Origin: Micromonospora arida
GTDB taxonomy: Bacteria; Actinomycetota; Actinomycetes; Mycobacteriales; Micromonosporaceae
Direction: 5' to 3'
Length of the DNA stretch: 37,287 nucleotides
Assembly (NCBI RefSeq): GCF_003857035.1
Contig: NZ_QGSY01000153.1
Location: forward strand, 1 to 37,287
The notes beneath the pieces were generated by a model, which was not told where the DNA came from, searched no databases, and worked only from the letters and a program-made list of their open reading frames with translations. The position numbers were made by a program, and so were the translations under genes. Shown here piece by piece: positions 16,731 to 24,290 of the stretch. The stretch's first letter is position 1, and each line of letters opens with the position of its first letter.

Positions 16731-17903
16731 ATGGTAGACGCGCCGGACGTGGTGTCGCGCGCGTTGCGCGAGGCTCCGCCGGACCAGTTGGCGGAGGCGG
16801 CGGACCGGGCGATCCGGTCCGCGATGGGCGCGCTGCGCACCGACGTCTTCGTCGCCGACTACCGAATCAGCGGCCTCTGGCCCGTGCTGGACCCGGACCT
16901 GCCGGCGGGCGGCTTCCTGGCCTGCCACACCATGGCGCAGCGCTGCTTCAGCAGTCAGCAGCCGGTACGCGACGGTGAAGGCCCCTGCCGGCTCTACCTG
17001 CCCTTGACGGTGTGGGGGGAGCGGCTGGGCGTGCTGCTGATCGAGCTGCCGACCGTACCGAACGCGGCGGTCACCGGTCGGTCGACGGACATCGCCGGCG
17101 CCCTGGCCGTGGCGATGCGCGCGGCGGACCGGGAGACCGACCGCTACCGGCGGGCCCGCCGTCGGGAGCGACTGACGATGGCCGCCGAGATGCAGTGGGA
17201 CCTCCTGCCCGGTCGTGGTGTGTCCCACCACGCGTTCGACCTGGCCGGTCAGCTCGAACCGGCGTACACGGTGGGTGGCGACCACTTTGACTGGTCGCTG
17301 GACGGCGACCGTCTCACCGTGACGGTGCTCAACGGCGAGGGCAACGGGCTGGCGGCGTCCCTGTTGACAGCCGTCACGGTCAACGCGATGCGCAACGCGC
17401 GTCGCTCCGGTGGCGGCCTGGTGGAGCAAGCCGAGCTGGCCTCGGACACGGTCTTCTACCAACACCGAGGCGCCCGGTCCGTGGCTACCCTGCTGCTCGA
17501 GGTGGACACTCGCGTCGGCCGGGTGCGGGCGGTCGACGCGGGCTCCCCGCATCTGTTGCGGATGCGGGGGTCCACTGTCGAGCCTCTGAAGCTGGACCAG
17601 CAGTTGCCGCTGGGCATGTTCGCCGAGACCCGCTACGAGCTTCAGGAGGTGCAACTCGCCCCGGGTGACCGGCTCTTCGTGGTCAGCGACGGGGTGTGGG
17701 CCGCCGAGCCGCCGGGTCAGGAGCCGTACGGGCAGCGGGTGATGGCTCGTTCCCTGCGCGCCACGCGGCTGCAGCCGCCGGCCGAGGCGGTTGGTACGGT
17801 GATGCGCGAACTGCACGCCTATCACGCGGATTCCGATCTGCGCGACGACGCCGTCGTGGTCTGTCTGGACTGGCACGGTCCGCGCGAACGGGGCACGGGG
17901 TGA
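16731..17903 (+). CDS. GAF-SpoIIE (PP2C-type) serine phosphatase
   Basis: A 390-aa protein. The N-terminal half (about 10-125) looks like a GAF sensor. The C-terminal half (about 145-385) is a SpoIIE/RsbU-type PP2C phosphatase, a class that dephosphorylates anti-sigma antagonists in partner-switching systems. The GGDHFD motif (182-187), VSDGVW and DLRDDAVVV keep metal-binding Asp residues. The usual D-x-x-GHG motif reads NGEGNG (201-206), replacing its Asp with Asn, which may lower activity or shift metal use. ATG 16731 follows GGGGAGGA, and TATGAT at 16690-16695 is a candidate -10. No anti-sigma partner is in the window. Confidence 0.87.
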   Translation: MVDAPDVVSRALREAPPDQLAEAADRAIRSAMGALRTDVFVADYRISGLWPVLDPDLPAGGFLACHTMAQRCFSSQQPVRDGEGPCRLYLPLTVWGERLGVLLIELPTVPNAAVTGRSTDIAGALAVAMRAADRETDRYRRARRRERLTMAAEMQWDLLPGRGVSHHAFDLAGQLEPAYTVGGDHFDWSLDGDRLTVTVLNGEGNGLAASLLTAVTVNAMRNARRSGGGLVEQAELASDTVFYQHRGARSVATLLLEVDTRVGRVRAVDAGSPHLLRMRGSTVEPLKLDQQLPLGMFAETRYELQEVQLAPGDRLFVVSDGVWAAEPPGQEPYGQRVMARSLRATRLQPPAEAVGTVMRELHAYHADSDLRDDAVVVCLDWHGPRERGTG

Positions 17904-17959
17904 GATTCGCAGCCGCGTTGCCGGGCGGGCACCAGCGCGACGACGGCAGGGGACATCAG

Positions 17960-18421
17960 GTGGAGCGACCTGCGGATCTCGCCGCGGCGATCGACGCGGC
18001 CGCCGGGACGCTGATCGCCGTACTGGAGTCGGCCGCGTCGCGGCATCAGGTGCCGCCCACCCAGCTGAGAGTGCTCACGCTGATCTGCGGTCGCCCGGAG
18101 ACCAACGTCAACGGGTTGGCGGAGTTGCTGGACGTGGTGCCCTCGTCGGCGAGCCGCCTGTGCGACCGGTTGGAGGCGACCGGGCTGTTGCGTCGGGTGG
18201 CCGATCCGCGTGACCGGCGTGAGGTGCGGTTGGTGCCGACCGCTGCGGCGCTGACCCTGTTGGGGGAGTTGGCCGAGCGGCGGCAGCGTGCGGTGCAGGC
18301 GGTGTTGGACCGGATGCCGGTGCGGCTGCAGCACGAGCTGTTGCTGGCGCTGGCCGGGTTCGCTCGGGCGGCGACGTCGGCGCCCGAGCAGCAGACCGAT
18401 CCCGCCGTCCAGACGGCCTGA
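17960..18421 (+). CDS. MarR family transcriptional regulator
   Basis: The 153-aa protein has a winged helix-turn-helix: TNVNGLAELLDVVPSSASRLCDRLEATGLLRRV followed by the wing DPRDRREVRLV (described here in parts; residues about 47-95). GTG 17960 is chosen for AGGGGA six bases upstream. A GTG at 17900, overlapping the phosphatase stop as GTGA, would add 20 residues and couple the two genes. It is probably co-transcribed with the SpoIIE phosphatase. A palindrome lies 21 bases after its stop. Confidence 0.87.
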   Translation: MERPADLAAAIDAAAGTLIAVLESAASRHQVPPTQLRVLTLICGRPETNVNGLAELLDVVPSSASRLCDRLEATGLLRRVADPRDRREVRLVPTAAALTLLGELAERRQRAVQAVLDRMPVRLQHELLLALAGFARAATSAPEQQTDPAVQTA

Positions 18422-18442
18422 GCGCTGCTTCCCTCTTCCACT

Positions 18443-18458
18443 AGTGTCCTAGGACGCT
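18443..18458. promoter_or_regulatory. Near-perfect palindrome AGTGTCCTAGGACGCT
   Basis: The 16-mer differs from its own reverse complement only by G-T-type mismatches at one symmetric pair of positions. It lies between the MarR stop and the structured leader of the phosphatidyltransferase gene. It could be an operator for a GntR- or MarR-type regulator; the binding protein is unknown. Confidence 0.45.
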
Positions 18459-18541
18459 TTAGGCGTGGTGATCCGCGCCACAGTGCGGCACAGCCGCACC
18501 GAGAGCGCGTAGCGGCGCCCGGCCAGCGAGAGGAAGCCCGA

Positions 18542-18717
18542 TATAGTGGCAGCGCACCTACCCGGCCCGCGATCTTCGAGATCGCGGGCCGCATCAGGGG
18601 AAGGGGCCCCGCCCGGGGCCGCAGGGGAGAGCCGGCGCTGGTCGGCCCGACAGCGCGTACGACCCTCAGCCGCGCCCGGCGCCGGCCGGAGGGCTCACGT
18701 GCCGTGGAGGAGGATCG
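18542..18717 (+). promoter_or_regulatory. Promoter and highly structured 5' leader
   Basis: TATAGT (18542-18547) is a good -10 hexamer, though no consensus -35 is visible. The predicted transcript of about 164 nt before the GTG at 18718 can form four hairpins. They are 18563-18575/18579-18591 (13 perfect pairs, TCG loop), 18605-18610/18615-18620, 18635-18644/18648-18656 (one bulged G) and 18663-18667/18689-18693. No U-run follows any of them. It matches no riboswitch class I can name from sequence alone. Confidence 0.5.
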
Positions 18718-19350
18718 GTGTCGCGTCGGCCGGCTCGGGCAGAGCAACCGCGGGACACCGGTGACGAGACTCCCGGCAACCAGGTGCTCACCCTGCCCAA
18801 CCTGATCAGCTTCGGGCGGCTGCTGGGCGTGCCGCTCTTCCTCTACCTGTTCCTGGTGGCGCGGGCCGACGTGGCGGCGGTCGTGGTGCTGGCCATCGGT
18901 GGCACCACCGACTGGGTCGACGGCTGGATCGCCCGCCGCCTGCACCAGGTCAGCCGCCTGGGCGAGCTGCTCGACCCGCTCGCCGACCGGCTCTACATCC
19001 TCGCCACCCTGGTCGCCTTCACCGCGCGGGACGTGGTGCCGTGGCAGTTCACCGCGGCGCTGCTGGCCCGTGAGGTGCTCCTGCTGGTCTCGCTGGCGGT
19101 GCTGCGTCGCTACGGGTACGGGCCGCCGCCGGTGCACTACGTGGGCAAGACCGCCACGTTCCTGCTGCTCGCGGCGTTCCCGGTGCTGCTGTTGGCCAGC
19201 GCGGCGACCGACGTGGCGACGGCGGCGAGCGCCATCGGGTGGGCGTTGGCCTGGTGGGGCCTGGTGCTGTACTGGGTGGCCGGCGGGATGTACGTCGTGC
19301 AGGCGGCCAGGCTGGTGCGCGCGGCGCGCGGTCCGGGAGCGGCGGCGTGA
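18718..19350 (+). CDS. pgsA: CDP-alcohol phosphatidyltransferase (PgsA-like)
   Basis: Integral membrane enzyme that transfers a phosphatidyl group from CDP-diacylglycerol to an alcohol such as glycerol-3-phosphate. The full signature is present: D65-x2-D68-G69-x2-A72-R73-x8-G82-x3-D86-x3-D90. The 210-aa protein has about six hydrophobic segments. GTG 18718 has GGAGGAGGA at 18706-18714. Position and order match M. tuberculosis Rv1822 (pgsA2), whose exact product is less certain than that of PgsA1, so the alcohol substrate here is inferred. It overlaps the next gene by four bases. Confidence 0.88.
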   Translation: MSRRPARAEQPRDTGDETPGNQVLTLPNLISFGRLLGVPLFLYLFLVARADVAAVVVLAIGGTTDWVDGWIARRLHQVSRLGELLDPLADRLYILATLVAFTARDVVPWQFTAALLAREVLLLVSLAVLRRYGYGPPPVHYVGKTATFLLLAAFPVLLLASAATDVATAASAIGWALAWWGLVLYWVAGGMYVVQAARLVRAARGPGAAA

Positions 19351-20291
19351 GCGCGCCGCGGCTGGGAAAACCCGGCCAGGACCGGGTGTACGCGCCGGAC
19401 TTCCTCACCGAGCTGTTCCGCAACCCGCTGGATCCGGGGTACGCGGACGCGGCTGCCGCGCGCCGGAGCTCGGCGGAGTCGGCTCCGGCGCGCGGCTGGC
19501 GAGCCTTGCCGGCACGGTCGGTGAGCCTGGTAGTGGTGGTGATGCTCGGTTTCCTGTTCGCGGTCGCGTACCGGCAGACGATGGCGGACGAGCCGGGGCG
19601 GAGCCAGGCCCGTTCGGGTCTGGTGACGCAGATCAAGGAACGCGAGAGCCAGACCGATCGGTTGTCCACACGGGCGGACCAGCTGCGCGAGGAGGTCAGT
19701 CGGCAGCGGGACGCGGCGTTGAGCGGGTCGGCCGCTGCCCGGTTGCGCAACCTGGAGGCGAGCACCGGGCTGGGTCGGGTGCGCGGTGATGGTGTGGTGG
19801 TGCGGTTGGCGGACGCCCCAGACAAGGCGGACGCGGTCACCGGTGCCGGCGCCGGGCCGCCGCGGGTGCTCTACAGCGACCTGCAGGGTGTGGCGAACGC
19901 GTTGTGGAGTGCTGGCGCGGAGGCGATCGCCATCAACGGGCAACGGTTGACGTCGACGTCGACGATCCGGTCGGCGGGTGAGGCGATGCTCGTGGATTTC
20001 CGGCCGGTGACCGGGCCGTACGAGGTGTCGGCGATCGGGCCGGGTTCGATGCGGCGCGACTTCGAGGACAGCCGCAACGCGGCGCTGATGCGGAAGGTCG
20101 CGCAGGGGACGGGGTTGTCGTTCGGTGTGCGGGAGGCGGATGACCTCACCCTGCCGGCGGCACCGGAGCCGCAGCTACGCTACGCCAAGCCGTCGGTCAG
20201 TCCGAGCCCTTCCGCGTCGGGTGTCCGTTCCGGCAGTCCCGGGTCGTCCGGTCCGGCGACGACTGTTAGCCCCTCCGGAGGTGGCCGATGA
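19347..20291 (+). CDS. DUF881 membrane-anchored coiled-coil protein
   Basis: The 314-aa protein has one transmembrane helix (about 59-75), a short coiled coil (about 90-140) and the DUF881 domain (about 145-275, with VLYSDLQGVANALWSAGAEAI). The tail is Ser/Pro/Gly-rich. GTG 19347 overlaps the phosphatidyltransferase stop. The family corresponds to M. tuberculosis Rv1823 or Rv1825. In B. subtilis its relatives ylxW and ylxX sit beside sbp between divIB and ftsA, which hints at division or envelope work. The exact function is not known. Confidence 0.85.
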   Translation: MSAPRLGKPGQDRVYAPDFLTELFRNPLDPGYADAAAARRSSAESAPARGWRALPARSVSLVVVVMLGFLFAVAYRQTMADEPGRSQARSGLVTQIKERESQTDRLSTRADQLREEVSRQRDAALSGSAAARLRNLEASTGLGRVRGDGVVVRLADAPDKADAVTGAGAGPPRVLYSDLQGVANALWSAGAEAIAINGQRLTSTSTIRSAGEAMLVDFRPVTGPYEVSAIGPGSMRRDFEDSRNAALMRKVAQGTGLSFGVREADDLTLPAAPEPQLRYAKPSVSPSPSASGVRSGSPGSSGPATTVSPSGGGR

Positions 20292-20620
20292 TCGCGGTGT
20301 TGGCGTTGCTCGCCGGTGTGGTGCTGGGCGTGTGGCTTGATCCCACGGTGCCGGCGGCGTTGCAGCCGTACCTGCCGATCGCGGTGGTGGCCGCGTTGGA
20401 CGCGGTGTTCGGTGGGGTGCGGGCCCGGTTGGACCGCATCTTCGACGACAAGCAGTTCGTGGTGTCGTTCATTTCGAACGTGCTGGTGGCTGGTCTGATC
20501 GTGTATCTGGGTGACCAGTTGGGGGTGGGTGGGCAGTTGTCCACCGGTGTGGTCGTTGTGTTGGGTGTGCGTATCTTCGGCAACGTGGCGGCGATCCGTC
20601 GGCACCTGTTCCGGGCGTAG
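20288..20620 (+). CDS. sbp: Small basic protein (DUF1290, Sbp family)
   Basis: The 110-aa membrane protein has three hydrophobic segments (IAVLALLAGVVLGVWL, LPIAVVAALDAVFGG, ISNVLVAGLIVYLG) and the conserved VVVVLGVRIFGNVAAIRRHLF end. It starts at ATG 20288, overlapping the DUF881 stop as ATGA. It is the counterpart of Rv1824 and of B. subtilis Sbp, which is encoded next to ftsA and ftsZ. It is flanked on both sides by DUF881 genes, the usual arrangement. No biochemical role is established. Confidence 0.88.
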   Translation: MIAVLALLAGVVLGVWLDPTVPAALQPYLPIAVVAALDAVFGGVRARLDRIFDDKQFVVSFISNVLVAGLIVYLGDQLGVGGQLSTGVVVVLGVRIFGNVAAIRRHLFRA

Positions 20621-20631
20621 GTTGGGTTGCG

Positions 20632-21621
20632 ATGAGTGACGAGCAGACCGACACGGGGACCGGGTGGCCGCAGCCGGCTGGTCCGGTGCGGCCGGATGGG
20701 CCGGCGGGTGAGCCGGATCCGCGGCCGGATGCGCCGGATCCGGATGAGTTGAGCCCGTTGGCGCCGCAACGGCCGGCGCAGCCGTCGGATGACGAGCCTG
20801 CGGCGGAGCCGGGTGTGGAGCCGGTCGACGATGGTGCGACGGTGGACCTGAGCGCGGTGTCGCGGTCGGGGGAGTCGCCGGTTGCGGGTTCCGCCGGGTC
20901 GGCGGAGCCGGTGGTGGCTGGTCGGTCCCGGTGGAGTGCGGCCGGGGTGATGATCGTCGCGTTGTTGGCGTTGCTGGGGTTCACGTTGGTCGTGCAGTTG
21001 AAGACGACGTCGACGGACCCGACTCTGGGGGCCACCCGGCAGGAGGACCTGGTCCGGATTCTGTCGGATCTGGATGCGCGGGAGAATCGCCTGCAGCAGG
21101 ACATTCGGGCTCTGGAGGACAGTCAGCGGCAGTTGCGCTCGGGTGAGCAGGGTCGTCAGGCGGCGTTGGATGAGGCGACGCGGCGGGCGGACGAGTTGGG
21201 CATCCTGGCGGGGACGTTGCCGGCGGTGGGTCCGGGGTTGACTGTTCAGTTCGACGCCGGGGTGAAGCCGATTTCGGCGAACCGGGTGTTGGACGCGGTG
21301 CAGGAGCTGCGGGGTGCGGGCGCCGAGGCGATGCAGATTTCCGGTGGGGATCGGGCGACGGTGCGGATCATCGCGTCGACGTACTTCCTCGATGGGGACA
21401 ACGGGTCGTTGATGGTGGAGGGGCGTCGGTTGTCGGGGCCGTACACGATCACGGTGATCGGTGATCCGGCGACGATGCGTACGGCGTTGAACATTCCTGG
21501 TGGGGTGGTGGCGTCGGTCCGGGGTGACGGCGGTAACGTGACGTTTGGGGAGCGTGAGGTTGCCGAGGTTTCGGCGCTGCACGTGCCGATCAAGTTGGAA
21601 CACGCCCGTCCGGTCTCCTGA
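20632..21621 (+). CDS. Second DUF881 membrane-anchored protein
   Basis: The 329-aa protein has a long Pro/Asp/Glu-rich cytoplasmic-type N terminus (about 1-97), one transmembrane helix (102-121), a coiled coil (about 133-190) and a DUF881 domain (about 195-310, with VLDAVQELRGAGAEAMQISG). It starts 12 bases after the Sbp stop. It is paralogous to the DUF881 protein at 19347, and the two may pair in the membrane. The acidic, Pro-rich N terminus is likely disordered. Confidence 0.85.
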   Translation: MSDEQTDTGTGWPQPAGPVRPDGPAGEPDPRPDAPDPDELSPLAPQRPAQPSDDEPAAEPGVEPVDDGATVDLSAVSRSGESPVAGSAGSAEPVVAGRSRWSAAGVMIVALLALLGFTLVVQLKTTSTDPTLGATRQEDLVRILSDLDARENRLQQDIRALEDSQRQLRSGEQGRQAALDEATRRADELGILAGTLPAVGPGLTVQFDAGVKPISANRVLDAVQELRGAGAEAMQISGGDRATVRIIASTYFLDGDNGSLMVEGRRLSGPYTITVIGDPATMRTALNIPGGVVASVRGDGGNVTFGEREVAEVSALHVPIKLEHARPVS

Positions 21622-21681
21622 CCGGCGCGGCCGCGCCGGACCCGGGTGGTCCGGGGCACCGATGGATGAAGGACGCGTCTG

Positions 21682-22062
21682 GTGATTCCCGAGGATCTGC
21701 GATACACCGCCGAGCATGAGTGGGTGGCGGGTGACGGCACGGCTTCGGTCCGGGTCGGCATCACCCACTTCGCGCAGGACGCGCTCGGTGACATCGTGTA
21801 CGTGCAGTTGCCCGAGGCGGGTGCGGTGGTCGCGGCCGGTGACTCGTTGGGTGAGATCGAGTCGACCAAGAGCGTGTCGGAGATCTACGCGCCGGTGGCC
21901 GGTACGGTGGCGGCGCGCAACGACGCGTTGGCTGACACGCCTGAGCTGATCAACACTGATCCGTACGGTGAGGGTTGGTTGGTGGAGATCACGCCGAACG
22001 ATCCGACTGCGACGGACGGGTTGCTGACGGCGGCCGCTTATCAGAAGATCACCGAAGGCTGA
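21682..22062 (+). CDS. gcvH: Glycine cleavage system H protein
   Basis: Lipoyl carrier that shuttles the aminomethyl group between P, T and L proteins of the glycine cleavage complex. The 126-aa protein begins MIPEDLRYTAEHEW and carries the lipoylated lysine K63 in IESTKSVSEIYAP. GTG 21682 has AAGGA at 21669-21673. It is the counterpart of Rv1826. gcvP lies about 8.5 kb downstream in the same direction; gcvT and lpd are not in the window. Confidence 0.97.
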   Translation: MIPEDLRYTAEHEWVAGDGTASVRVGITHFAQDALGDIVYVQLPEAGAVVAAGDSLGEIESTKSVSEIYAPVAGTVAARNDALADTPELINTDPYGEGWLVEITPNDPTATDGLLTAAAYQKITEG

Positions 22063-22103
22063 GTGTGCTTGATCCGGTGCGTGGGCTGTCTGCGCGCGTC
22101 CGG

Positions 22104-22226
22104 TTGCCCTGCATTTCGGCGCTGGCTAGGCTCGCCCAGTCGACCGAGAACCCAATAGTTGAGCGTTGCGGAATTGCCTTCCCGGGCACGGGGAGCCAGC
22201 CGCCGGGTGTTCAAGTGCCCGGCGGC
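22104..22226 (+). promoter_or_regulatory. Promoter and leader hairpin of the FHA gene
   Basis: TTGCCC (22104-22109) and TAGGCT (22127-22132) are separated by 17 bases and form a plausible housekeeping promoter. The leader of about 138 nt carries GCCGCCGGG (22199-22207) paired perfectly with CCCGGCGGC (22218-22226) around a 10-nt loop. The hairpin has no U-run and lies 50 bases before the start codon, so a role in mRNA stability or translation is more likely than termination. Confidence 0.5.
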
Positions 22227-22276
22227 CAGACCCGCCATTACCCGACGCCGACCGAACAGATCCGTGAGGTGGTCCC

Positions 22277-22729
22277 ATGACGCGGCCAGACGACGAGTTC
22301 CCCCCACTCGACGTCACTTCGACGCTCAATCTCGGTTCGCTCGACGAAGTGCTGGAGGGGCCGGATACCGATGTGGTTCCGAGCCGGATGTCCGGTTCGT
22401 TGCCGCCGGGTATGGCGCTGCTGGTGGTTCGTCGAGGCCCGAATGCGGGTGCCCGGTTCCTGTTGGACCACGATGTGACGACCAGTGGCCGGCACCCGGA
22501 CAGTGACATCTTCCTGGACGACGTGACGGTGTCGCGTCGGCACGCGGAGTTCCACCGCGATGGTGGGACGTTCACGGTGCGGGACGTGGGCAGCCTGAAT
22601 GGCACGTACGTCAATCGTGAGCGGGTTGAGGCGGCCACGTTGAGCAATGGTGACGAGGTCCAGATCGGTAAGTTCCGGGTGGTGTTCATCGCCGGTCCGC
22701 GCCCGGAGGAGGAGGCCGGCCGGGGGTGA
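22277..22729 (+). CDS. garA: FHA-domain regulator (GarA/OdhI type)
   Basis: In M. tuberculosis and C. glutamicum the homologue binds and inhibits 2-oxoglutarate dehydrogenase and acts on glutamate enzymes; phosphorylation of its N-terminal Thr turns it off. The 150-aa protein has a DVTSTLNL segment (T14/T16) where GarA carries ETTSVF. A complete FHA domain follows at about 50-135, with SGRHPDSDI, SRRHAEF and GSLNGTYVN. The context gcvH-garA-merR matches Rv1826-Rv1828. It overlaps the next gene by four bases. Which Ser/Thr kinase acts on it cannot be told here. Confidence 0.92.
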   Translation: MTRPDDEFPPLDVTSTLNLGSLDEVLEGPDTDVVPSRMSGSLPPGMALLVVRRGPNAGARFLLDHDVTTSGRHPDSDIFLDDVTVSRRHAEFHRDGGTFTVRDVGSLNGTYVNRERVEAATLSNGDEVQIGKFRVVFIAGPRPEEEAGRG

Positions 22730-23481
22730 ACGAGCCTGCGGCCTCCATGTCACCCGGGGCGGCTCGGTCTGAGCCGCTGATGAGCATCGGTGAGGTGCTT
22801 GGGCAGTTGCGGGTGGATTTTCCGGATACCACGATTTCGAAGCTGCGGTTTCTTGAGGCCGAGGGTTTGGTCGAGCCGCAGCGGACGGCGGCGGGTTACC
22901 GGAAGTACAGCTGGGACGATGTGGCGCGGTTGCGGTTCGTGTTGACCGCGCAGCGGGACAAGTACCTGCCGTTGCGGGTGATCCGGGAGCAGTTGGCGCA
23001 GTGGGATTCGTCCGGTGAGCAGCCGGGGCGGTCGCGGCCGGCGTTGGTGGCGGTTGGTCCCGATGGTGCGGTGCCGGGTCGTGAGTTGGCGGAGCCGGCC
23101 GAGTCGTCGCAGGTGCGGCTCGGCCGGGCGGATCTCGTGGCGCGCAGTGGGATCGACGAGTCGACGTTGGTTGAGTTGGAGCGGCTCGGTGTGCTGGTGT
23201 CGGATCCGCCGGGGTGGTATGACGCGGATGCTCTGATCATCGCGTCGGCGGTGGCGGGGTTGGCGGCGTACGGGTTGGAGCCGCGGCACCTGCGGGGTTA
23301 TCGGACGGCGGCTGACCGGGAGGTTGGTTTGTTCGCGCAGTTGGTGGCCCCGTTGGCGCGGCAGAGTGATCCGGCGGCGCGGGCGCGGGCGGCGGAGACG
23401 GCGCGGGAGTTGGTGGCGTTGTCGGAGCAGCTGCACGCCGCGTTGGTGCGGGTGGGGTTGCGGTCGACGTTGGGTCGGTGA
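22726..23481 (+). CDS. ftsR: MerR-family regulator, FtsR-like
   Basis: The 251-aa protein has an N-terminal MerR winged helix (LMSIGEVLGQLRVDF, TTISKLRFLEAEGLVEP, about residues 18-85). A longer C-terminal region contains a second helical part (VARSGIDESTLVELERLGVL). It corresponds to Rv1828; the C. glutamicum homologue FtsR activates ftsZ. GTG 22726 overlaps the garA stop as GTGA, with GGAGGAGG at 22706-22713. The effector domain has no metal-binding Cys pattern like classical MerR, so the signal is unknown. Confidence 0.85.
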   Translation: MNEPAASMSPGAARSEPLMSIGEVLGQLRVDFPDTTISKLRFLEAEGLVEPQRTAAGYRKYSWDDVARLRFVLTAQRDKYLPLRVIREQLAQWDSSGEQPGRSRPALVAVGPDGAVPGRELAEPAESSQVRLGRADLVARSGIDESTLVELERLGVLVSDPPGWYDADALIIASAVAGLAAYGLEPRHLRGYRTAADREVGLFAQLVAPLARQSDPAARARAAETARELVALSEQLHAALVRVGLRSTLGR

Positions 23482-23545
23482 GGTTGCCCGGTGGGTGGCG
23501 GTTGCGCGGAAAGATCTCTTCCGGGAAGCGTGCCGTAGGCTTGCC

Positions 23546-23556
23546 GGGGTAACCCC
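23546..23556. promoter_or_regulatory. Palindrome GGGGTAACCCC before DUF151 gene
   Basis: GGGGT and ACCCC are perfect arms around one A. TAGGCT (23536-23541) is a candidate -10 element just upstream, which would put the palindrome over the start of transcription. The rest of the 185-bp gap between the FtsR-like gene and the DUF151 gene shows no other clear signal. Confidence 0.4.
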
Positions 23557-23666
23557 TTTTCGGCGCGGGCGTGGTGCTGTAGCGCATGGGACGGCCGTGT
23601 TGCGGTCCGTGTACCGTGCAGGGAAGGGCGCGGTGCGGCGTAGGTGACAACGACACGGAGGCGGCG

Positions 23667-24131
23667 GTGCGCGAGCTGAGCGTGGTCGGAGTTCGGGTGG
23701 AGCTGCCCAGCAACCAGCCGATCGTCCTGCTCAGGGAGGTCGAGGGCGACCGCTATCTGCCGATCTGGATCGGCGCGGTCGAGGCCACGGCTATCGCTTA
23801 TGAGCAGCAGGGGGTCAAGCCGGCCCGGCCGTTGACGCATGATCTTCTGCGGGATGTGTTGGCGGCGTTGAAGGCGCCCTTGCAGGCGGTGGAGATCACC
23901 GAGCTGAAGGAGAACGTCTTCTACGCGGATCTGTTGATCGGCGATGGGGTGCGGGTGTCGGCGCGGCCGAGCGATTCGATCGCGTTGGCGTTGCGGGTTG
24001 GTGCGCCGATTCGTTGTGCGGAGCAGGTCCTCAGCGAGGCGGGGATCGTTATCCCTGATGAGCAGGAGGACGAGGTGGAGAAGTTCCGCGAGTTCCTGGA
24101 GCAGGTGCGTCCGGAGGATTTCGCGGGCTGA
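23667..24131 (+). CDS. DUF151 / bifunctional nuclease family protein
   Basis: The 154-aa protein begins MRELSVVGVRVELPSNQPIV. It has the DUF151 signature in LPIWIGAVEATAIA, RPLTHDLLRDVL and ARPSDSIALALRVGAPI. Plant relatives have been reported as bifunctional nucleases, but activity in actinobacteria is not established. It corresponds to Rv1829. GTG 23667 has GGAGG five bases upstream. It lies between two MerR genes, a conserved order that suggests related regulation. Confidence 0.9.
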   Translation: MRELSVVGVRVELPSNQPIVLLREVEGDRYLPIWIGAVEATAIAYEQQGVKPARPLTHDLLRDVLAALKAPLQAVEITELKENVFYADLLIGDGVRVSARPSDSIALALRVGAPIRCAEQVLSEAGIVIPDEQEDEVEKFREFLEQVRPEDFAG

Positions 24132-24198
24132 GGTGTGCCTGGGCTCGGTTGGTGATCTTTCTCGGTGGCTGCGCGGCGTGTCGCGTCGGTTCCTCCGT

Positions 24199-24229
24199 GG
24201 TAACCCCTGACGGTGGCGATAGGGTTTCC
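24199..24229. promoter_or_regulatory. Inverted repeat, candidate MerR operator
   Basis: GGTAACCC (24199-24206) and GGGTTTCC (24222-24229) match as inverted arms at 7 of 8 positions with a 15-base spacer. A TAGGGT hexamer (24220-24225) overlaps the right arm and could be a -10 element. The site lies 62 bases before the MerR gene and is a candidate for its own autoregulation. Confidence 0.45.
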
Positions 24230-24290
24230 ATGTCGAGGGGTGCGCGTCCCGGAAACGATGCGTCGCCACACTGACGGGGAGGTTGTCCGG

